Source of the DNA: Bacteroidales bacterium H10
GTDB lineage: Bacteria > Bacteroidota > Bacteroidia > Bacteroidales > Muribaculaceae
Direction of reading: 5' to 3'
DNA length: 7,721 bases
Assembly (NCBI GenBank): GCA_001701295.1
Contig: DAAV01000031.1
Location: 25,234-32,954 of the forward strand
A program made the position numbers and the translations under genes. Each line of letters opens with the position of its first letter. The stretch's first letter is position 1. Of this stretch, positions 5,947 to 7,721 are shown one piece after another. The notes beneath the pieces are model-generated. The model had not been told where the DNA came from. It did no database searches and worked only from the letters and a program-made list of their open reading frames with translations.

Positions 5947-7721
5947 TTAGAACTCAAGATTGAAACCGACTGTCCATGTACGTGCCTGAGGATATACTCC
6001 GAAGTCGACACCGTTACTCTTGTCAGAGCCGGAAGAGATCTCGGGATCGAAACCATGATATTTTGTCCATGTGGCAAGATTCTCCACCGCAACGAAGACG
6101 CGGAACTTCTGGACACCGATCTTACGGGTAAGATTCTGCGGGAGCGTGTAGCCGAGCTGCATGTTCTTGAGGCGGCAGAAACTGCCGTCGTATACATAAA
6201 GATCCGAACTCTGCCAGTTGTAGCCGTCGCCGGTTACGTAACGGGGTATCGAGTTTGATGTCCCCTCGCCTGTCCAGCGGTCGAGCATCCATGAGGGAAG
6301 GTTGACCGAACGGGCATCGACACGACGTGTCGCGTCGAAAATGTCAACATCGGCCACGCCCTGGAAGAATATGTTGAAATCTATGCCTTTCCATGCGAGA
6401 GTGAGGTTCGCGCCGTATGTCCAGCGGGGATTGCCGTAACCGATCATAGTGCGGTCGTCCTCATTGATATGACCGTTACCGTCGACATCGACATAACGTA
6501 CATCACCCGGAACGAGAGATGTTCCATAAGTGGAATTATAGGCGTTGGCTTCCTCGAGATTCTGGATTATACCGTCAGTGCGGTAACCGTAGAAGAAGGG
6601 GAAAGGCATGCCGTTCTCGGCACGGAGAATAGTACCTACGCCCTGGAATGAATCCATATTGTTCCATCCCTGCTCATTACCGTAAGCCACAAGTGTGTTG
6701 CGCAGATATGAGGCGTTCAGGCCTACATTTACCGTCAGCTCGTTGAAGAATGTGTCACGGTAGCCGAGATCGAACTCAAGACCCCAGTTGCGCATCTTGC
6801 CGACATTTCCGTCAGGGATTGATTCGCCGACATACTGTGGCAACGACATTTCCATAAGCATGCCGTGGGTATTCTTGAGGAACCAGTCTACAGTGAATGT
6901 AATGCGGTTCTGCAGGAATCCGAAATCAAGACCTACGTCAGTTGACTCTACTTCCTCCCAGCGAAGATCGGGATTGGGCAGCCTCGAAGGTTTGGTGCCG
7001 ACTGCGATCGAGCCGGGATTGCCGAAGATGGCGTTGTTGCCGCTTGATGTGAGAGCCACATACTGGAAGTTACCGATATTCTCGTTACCGTTCTTACCCC
7101 ATGATGCACGGAGCTTCAGGTTGTTTAGCCAGTCGAGAGAGCTTTCCATGAAATGTTCGTTCATGATGTTCCAGCCGGCAGACACGGAGGGGAATGTAGC
7201 CCAATGGTTGTTCGAACCGAAACGGCTTGAACCGTCACGGCGGATTGTAGCCTGGATCATGTAGCGTGCGTCGAAGTCGTAGCTTGCACGCGCGAAGTAC
7301 GACGCGAGTTTCGACTTGGCCTGAGGCGCGCCCCATACGCTCATGTCTCCGTCGGCCGCGAGACCCGTCGATGCGTCAATGTAAGGACGGTTATAGTTGG
7401 TGATATGGTTTCGGGAACCGCCGAGATAGTAGCCGCTGCTCTCTTTGGCCGACTGGCCGAGAATGATGTTGAAAGTATGGTCGCCGATTGTCTTGTCATA
7501 AGAAAGAAGGTTCTCGATCTGCCATACGAGACCGCGTTCGCTGGTAGAGACTGCGGTGGAATGATCCGTTGACTGTCCGTCACGCAGATAATAGATCGGA
7601 GTGTAGCCGTCATAACCCCAGAAAGAGAGGTCTGCGCCGTAGCTGACACGGTAGTGGAGATTGTCCCAGATCTGGAGATCGCCGATAAAGTTGCCGACGA
7701 ACTTGTGGCTCCAGTTCTTAT
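5947..7721 (-). CDS. SusC/RagA-like TonB-dependent glycan transporter, C-terminal fragment (runs off right edge)
   Basis: This is the last 590 residues of a SusC-family TonB-dependent outer-membrane transporter. The frame stays open from the TAA at 5947 to position 7721, so the true start is outside the window and the Met at 7344 is internal. Visible barrel hallmarks are SSLDWLNNLKLRASWGKNGNENIG, FTVDWFLKNTHGML, the conserved PGDVRYVDVDGNGHINEDDR block followed by NPRWTYGANL, and DGSFCRLKNMQLGYTLP (about 6139-6189). The last strand ends TWTVGFNLEF with the expected terminal Phe. Family members are usually about 1000-1050 residues, so roughly 400-450 are missing: signal peptide, carboxypeptidase-D-like domain, TonB-contact segment and plug. 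It should form the SusCD complex with the downstream lipoprotein, 36 bp away, importing oligosaccharides released by the GH16. Any promoter and regulator for the operon must lie upstream, outside the window. Confidence 0.97.
   Translation of the reverse strand, partial: KNWSHKFVGNFIGDLQIWDNLHYRVSYGADLSFWGYDGYTPIYYLRDGQSTDHSTAVSTSERGLVWQIENLLSYDKTIGDHTFNIILGQSAKESSGYYLGGSRNHITNYNRPYIDASTGLAADGDMSVWGAPQAKSKLASYFARASYDFDARYMIQATIRRDGSSRFGSNNHWATFPSVSAGWNIMNEHFMESSLDWLNNLKLRASWGKNGNENIGNFQYVALTSSGNNAIFGNPGSIAVGTKPSRLPNPDLRWEEVESTDVGLDFGFLQNRITFTVDWFLKNTHGMLMEMSLPQYVGESIPDGNVGKMRNWGLEFDLGYRDTFFNELTVNVGLNASYLRNTLVAYGNEQGWNNMDSFQGVGTILRAENGMPFPFFYGYRTDGIIQNLEEANAYNSTYGTSLVPGDVRYVDVDGNGHINEDDRTMIGYGNPRWTYGANLTLAWKGIDFNIFFQGVADVDIFDATRRVDARSVNLPSWMLDRWTGEGTSNSIPRYVTGDGYNWQSSDLYVYDGSFCRLKNMQLGYTLPQNLTRKIGVQKFRVFVAVENLATWTKYHGFDPEISSGSDKSNGVDFGVYPQARTWTVGFNLEF

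Noticed and set aside
7341..7649. Minus-strand 102-codon frame near the right edge
   Set aside because: It is out of frame with SusC. The SusC frame continues unbroken from 7344 to 7721 with barrel-like sequence, so the internal Met at 7344 is not a start and there is no separate gene.
1..7721. Mobile element, CRISPR array, tRNA/rRNA or novel defence system
   Set aside because: No transposase, integrase, direct-repeat array or RNA gene was seen. Coding and spacing are explained by a PUL operon throughout.

Overview
The window is most of one polysaccharide utilization locus (PUL) from a Bacteroidota bacterium. The evidence is a SusC/SusD pair, Cys-anchored lipoproteins with acidic residues just after the lipid-bearing Cys, a BACON domain on a glycanase, and ribosome-binding regions without a strong Shine-Dalgarno. 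G+C is roughly half by eye and the third codon positions are G/C-rich. Together with the protein style this fits a gut Bacteroidales such as Muribaculaceae or Prevotella/Bacteroides relatives. The genus is inference only.

All genes lie on the minus strand, so the operon reads from the right edge to the left. In transcription order they are: a SusC-like TonB-dependent outer-membrane transporter (7721 to 5947, N-terminal part outside the window); a SusD-like glycan-binding lipoprotein (5910-4393); a surface glycan-binding lipoprotein with a PKD-like domain and two tandem copies of a carbohydrate-binding-like module (4380-2977); a BACON-GH16 laminarinase-type lipoprotein (2812-1679); a secreted GH5 glycosidase (1630-392); and the first 114 residues of a GH3 beta-glucosidase-like enzyme (344 to 1, cut by the left edge). 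The gaps are 36, 12, 164, 48 and 47 bp. The 164-bp gap is the only long one. It holds a perfect 9-bp G/C stem-loop and separates the uptake/binding genes from the enzyme genes.

The likely model is beta-glucan use, with beta-1,3-glucan (laminarin type) the best guess and mixed-linkage beta-glucan the alternative. The surface GH16 makes oligosaccharides, the binding lipoproteins and SusD hold them, SusC imports them, and GH5 and GH3 finish them in the periplasm. The GH16 and GH5 catalytic residues are visible and intact.

I do not see a new type of system. The points that merit a second look are the internally duplicated binding protein with near-identical DNA patches, the GC-rich hairpin between the binding and enzyme halves, a GH5 where better-known beta-1,3-glucan loci carry other families, and a predicted O-glycosylation motif in the GH16 linker. 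No RNA genes, mobile elements, CRISPR arrays or gene-free stretches over 300 bp were found. No regulator (hybrid two-component, SusR or ECF sigma/anti-sigma) is in view.
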